A DNA stretch of 7,367 bases from Clostridiales bacterium (lineage in GTDB: Bacteria > Bacillota > Clostridia > Tissierellales > Sedimentibacteraceae): the NCBI GenBank assembly GCA_003487955.1, contig DNNJ01000078.1, positions 1-7,367 of the forward strand. The letters are read 5' to 3'. Position 1 is the stretch's first letter. Every line of letters begins with the position of its first letter. Positions 4,978 to 7,367 of the stretch are shown in pieces. The position numbers and the translations under genes are program-made. The notes beneath the pieces were generated by a model. That model was not told the DNA's origin. It saw nothing but the letters and a program-made list of their open reading frames with translations, and ran no database searches.

Positions 4978-6372
4978 TCAATTAAAATATTTTTCCATTC
5001 TTCTTTTAAAGGCAAACCTGCTTATCCCTAACATTTCCGCAGCTTTAGTATAGTTATTGCCGCAGTACTTTAAAGCAGATTTGATATAATAGCTCTCCAT
5101 TTCCATAACTTCATTTTCCAAAGAAAAATCTCCTGAAAAGAGCTTACTGCTTACCTCATCTAATTTAATTTTTGAAAATTCAGGACCTCCATTTAAAGCA
5201 CTTCTGATTTCGAGGGGTAAATCAATGATATCAATGTATTCACTCTCTCCTAATATTACAATTCTTTCTATAACATTTCTTAGCTCCCTGACATTACCCT
5301 TCCATGAGTATAATAACAGTGCTTCTTTGGCTTTGTCAGTAAATCCTTTTATCTTTTTATTGAATTTACAGTTATATTCATCTAAAAAGTGATTTGCTAA
5401 GATTAATACATCATCGCCTCTTTCACGCAAAAGAGGCAGATAAACAGGTACTACATTCAATCTGTAATACAAGTCCTCTCTGAATTCCTTATCTTCTATG
5501 GCCTTTTCCAAGTCTTTATTAGTTGCAGCAATAATTCTGATATCTACTTCAATATCTTCTAATCCACCCACCCTTTTAAATTTTTTTTCATCTAAAAATC
5601 TTAATAGTTTAGGCTGTACTTCCATTGGCAGTTCTGCAATTTCATCCAAAAAAACTGTACTTCCGTCGGCAATTTCCATCAATCCCTTTTTTCTGTTGTT
5701 TGCTCCTGTAAATGCATTCTTTTCAAATCCAAAAAGTTCACTTTCTATGAGCTGCTGGGGAATAGCACCACAATTAAGCTTCAGCATGGAAGATTCTCTC
5801 CTTATGCTGCGGTTATGGATGGCAGAAGCTACAAGATCTTTACCTGTACCGGTTTCACCTCTGATGAGAACAGTTACATTATCATTTTTTGACAATATAT
5901 CAATTTTATCGTAAACATCCTTCATGAGAGGATGGTTCCCTTTTATGGGCTTCTTATTTGTATCTTTTTCTTTTTCTTTCTCCAATAAATAAATTTTGTT
6001 TTGAAGTTTTAAATTTTCTGCAATCCTTTTTATTATAATCTCTACATCCAGCAAATCAAAGGGTTTGTTAATGTAGTCAAAAGCACCAAGCCTTATTGCC
6101 ATAACAGCAGTATTGATGTCTCCATAAGCTGTTATAATAACTACCTCGACTTTTCTATCTATTTCTTTTATTTTAGGTAGAATATCCAATCCATTTTCAC
6201 CGGCTAAACGCATATCGAGAAAAACTATATGAGGTTTATATTCTTTAACCTTTTCAAGAGCAATTTTGCCGGTTGCAGCAGTGCTTATGCTATATCCCAA
6301 ATCTTTCAATGCTTCCTTCAAAGATAATCTTATAGTCTCTTCATCGTCAACAATCAATATTCTAATTTTCAT
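4978..6372 (-). CDS. NtrC-family sigma-54-dependent response regulator
   Basis: This 464-residue protein has the full three-domain layout. The receiver (1-120) has the acidic pair D9/D10, phospho-acceptor D53, T81 and K103. The AAA+ sigma-54 activation domain (about 144-375) has Walker A GETGTGKD (172-179), the sigma-54 contact loop NAFTGA (219-224), Walker B VFLDE (240-244), RxDLYYRL with candidate arginine fingers R298 and R304, and GNVRELRN (359-366). A Fis-type helix-turn-helix lies at the C-terminus (about 439-462, NNYTKAAEMLGISRFAFKRR). The contact loop is normally GAFTGA; the first Gly is Asn here. It starts with ATG at 6372 behind GGAGGT (6383-6378), overlapping the kinase stop as ATGA, so the two are translationally coupled. 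The next promoter downstream is a sigma-54 type in front of pxpA, its likely target. The signal it responds to is unknown. Confidence 0.95.
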   Translation of the reverse strand: MKIRILIVDDEETIRLSLKEALKDLGYSISTAATGKIALEKVKEYKPHIVFLDMRLAGENGLDILPKIKEIDRKVEVVIITAYGDINTAVMAIRLGAFDYINKPFDLLDVEIIIKRIAENLKLQNKIYLLEKEKEKDTNKKPIKGNHPLMKDVYDKIDILSKNDNVTVLIRGETGTGKDLVASAIHNRSIRRESSMLKLNCGAIPQQLIESELFGFEKNAFTGANNRKKGLMEIADGSTVFLDEIAELPMEVQPKLLRFLDEKKFKRVGGLEDIEVDIRIIAATNKDLEKAIEDKEFREDLYYRLNVVPVYLPLLRERGDDVLILANHFLDEYNCKFNKKIKGFTDKAKEALLLYSWKGNVRELRNVIERIVILGESEYIDIIDLPLEIRSALNGGPEFSKIKLDEVSSKLFSGDFSLENEVMEMESYYIKSALKYCGNNYTKAAEMLGISRFAFKRRMEKYFN

Positions 6373-7367
6373 TTGCTACCTCCATTTATCGGAAACTTGA
6401 TTATTACTTTAGTTCCTTCACTCACTGCACTCTGTATATCTATTTCTCCCTGATTGCCCATTACCAATTCATATACTACTGATAACCCAAGTCCTGTTCC
6501 TTGAGAGCCGGTAGTAAAAAAAGGATTGAATACCTTTGATAGATCTTCAGGCGGTATCCCGCATCCATTATCATGAAAAATAATTTCTATAAATTCTTCC
6601 CTTTCTGAGCAATTATTGAAAATAATATGTAAAATTCCTCCTTTATCCATTGCATTAAAAGCATTGTTGATTATGTTGATAAATATCTGCTCAGTTTGAG
6701 CCTTGTCCACATATGCAAAAGTTTTTCGGCAGGCATTCTTAATATTTATTTCAATATTATTTTCTTTGGCAGTCTCCGCAATTAAATTTAATGATTTGTC
6801 TAAAACCTCCATCAAATCTGTTTTTTCAAAACAAGGTACCCTTGGTTTTGCAAAGTCCAATAAATCTGTAGTTAAATAATTAAGTCTGTCGATTTCAAAA
6901 AGTACCCCATTAAGTAATTTTTTATTTGAAATATTCATCTCTCTATCTTCTTTGCACAACCTGTTTTTTAAAACCTGTATGCTTGTCTTCATGCCTGCCA
7001 AGGGATTTCGTACTTCATGGGCAATACCTGATGCAAATTGACCTATGGTAGTCAATCTATCCAATGTACTCATGCTGTTTTCAATTCTTTTTCTTTCGGT
7101 TATATCGTTAAAACTGCATATGGCTCCGCTAATAACCCCGTCTCCTCCTATCAATAAAGAAGTTGTAACATCGATATATATTTTACTTCCTCCATATCCG
7201 TCATCAAATGCAAGGATTTTATTTATCTTTATCTTTGTACTTAGTGTTTCCCTTATTTGATTATGCAAATATTCCTTGACAATGCCAATTTTTTCTCCTT
7301 CAGAAGTCAGAAAGTTTTCGGCAGTATGATTTATGGATAATATACATCCATGCTGGTCAGCAGTTAT
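6369..7367 (-). CDS. PAS-domain sensor histidine kinase (partial, N-terminus outside window)
   Basis: The frame stays open to the window edge, giving 332 visible residues. The TTG at 7268 lies inside this continuous frame and is not the start. The visible part begins in a PAS domain (about residues 1-90) ending in CSFNDITERKR. The dimerisation/phospho-acceptor helix follows with FASGIAHEVRNPLAGMK, phosphorylated His117. Next is the HATPase domain with N box IINNAFNAMD, G1 box DNGCGIPPEDL, F box FNPFFTT and G2 box GTGLGLS. This is an NtrB/AtoS-like soluble core; no membrane segment is in the visible part, but the missing N-terminus may carry further sensor domains. The kinase should phosphorylate the adjacent NtrC-type regulator on D53. 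The two genes overlap by 4 bases. The ligand of the PAS domain is unknown. Confidence 0.93.
   Translation of the reverse strand: MTADQHGCILSINHTAENFLTSEGEKIGIVKEYLHNQIRETLSTKIKINKILAFDDGYGGSKIYIDVTTSLLIGGDGVISGAICSFNDITERKRIENSMSTLDRLTTIGQFASGIAHEVRNPLAGMKTSIQVLKNRLCKEDREMNISNKKLLNGVLFEIDRLNYLTTDLLDFAKPRVPCFEKTDLMEVLDKSLNLIAETAKENNIEINIKNACRKTFAYVDKAQTEQIFINIINNAFNAMDKGGILHIIFNNCSEREEFIEIIFHDNGCGIPPEDLSKVFNPFFTTGSQGTGLGLSVVYELVMGNQGEIDIQSAVSEGTKVIIKFPINGGSK

Noticed and set aside
5498..5914. Open frame of 138 codons on the plus strand
   Set aside because: It is the mirror of the conserved AAA+ domain of the regulator on the minus strand. Its composition (serine- and leucine-rich) is typical of such shadows.
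7266..7268. TTG as start codon of the histidine kinase
   Set aside because: The frame continues upstream to the window edge with PAS-like sequence, so the gene is cut by the window and not started here.
1..7367. CRISPR array, tRNA, rRNA or complete insertion sequence
   Set aside because: No regularly spaced direct repeats, no tRNA-like cloverleaf and no transposase gene were found on either strand by eye.

Overview
This AT-rich window has every supported gene on the minus strand, so transcription runs from position 7367 down to 1. Strong GGAGG-type ribosome binding sites, TTG/GTG starts, tightly packed genes and a sigma-54 control module suggest a low-GC Firmicute, most likely an anaerobic Clostridia/Tissierellia-type amino-acid user. 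That placement is inference; the window holds no rRNA or other taxonomic marker.

Layout in order of transcription. (1) 7367-6369: the C-terminal part of a PAS histidine kinase, cut by the window edge. (2) 6372-4978: a full NtrC-type response regulator (receiver, AAA+ sigma-54 activator, Fis-type helix-turn-helix), overlapping the kinase by 4 bases. (3) 4977-4789: an intergenic region with an intrinsic terminator, a near-perfect 16-bp palindrome and a very good -24/-12 sigma-54 promoter. (4) 4788-862: a 5-oxoproline (pyroglutamate) utilisation operon, pxpA, an NRAMP-fold transporter (ycsG-like), pxpB and pxpC. (5) 810-406: a small FlK-like hotdog thioesterase. (6) about 392-296: a long structured hairpin ending in a motif resembling the right end / omega-RNA of IS200/IS605-group TnpB elements, with no tnpB beside it. 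(7) 257-1: the start of a ycsI (DUF1445, D-glutamate cyclase-related) gene, cut by the window edge.

How they may work together. PxpA, PxpB and PxpC form the prokaryotic ATP-dependent 5-oxoprolinase, which opens 5-oxoproline to glutamate. The NRAMP-like protein lacks the usual metal ligands and is a candidate 5-oxoproline importer. YcsI may deal with the D-glutamate / 5-oxo-D-proline branch. The two-component system lies immediately upstream of a sigma-54 promoter that has no other visible activator. It therefore probably senses the substrate, or a nitrogen/carbon cue, and switches the operon on. The gene content resembles the Bacillus subtilis ycsF-ycsG-ycsI-kipI-kipA cluster, but the order differs, a thioesterase is added, and control appears to be by sigma-54 rather than a KipR-type repressor.
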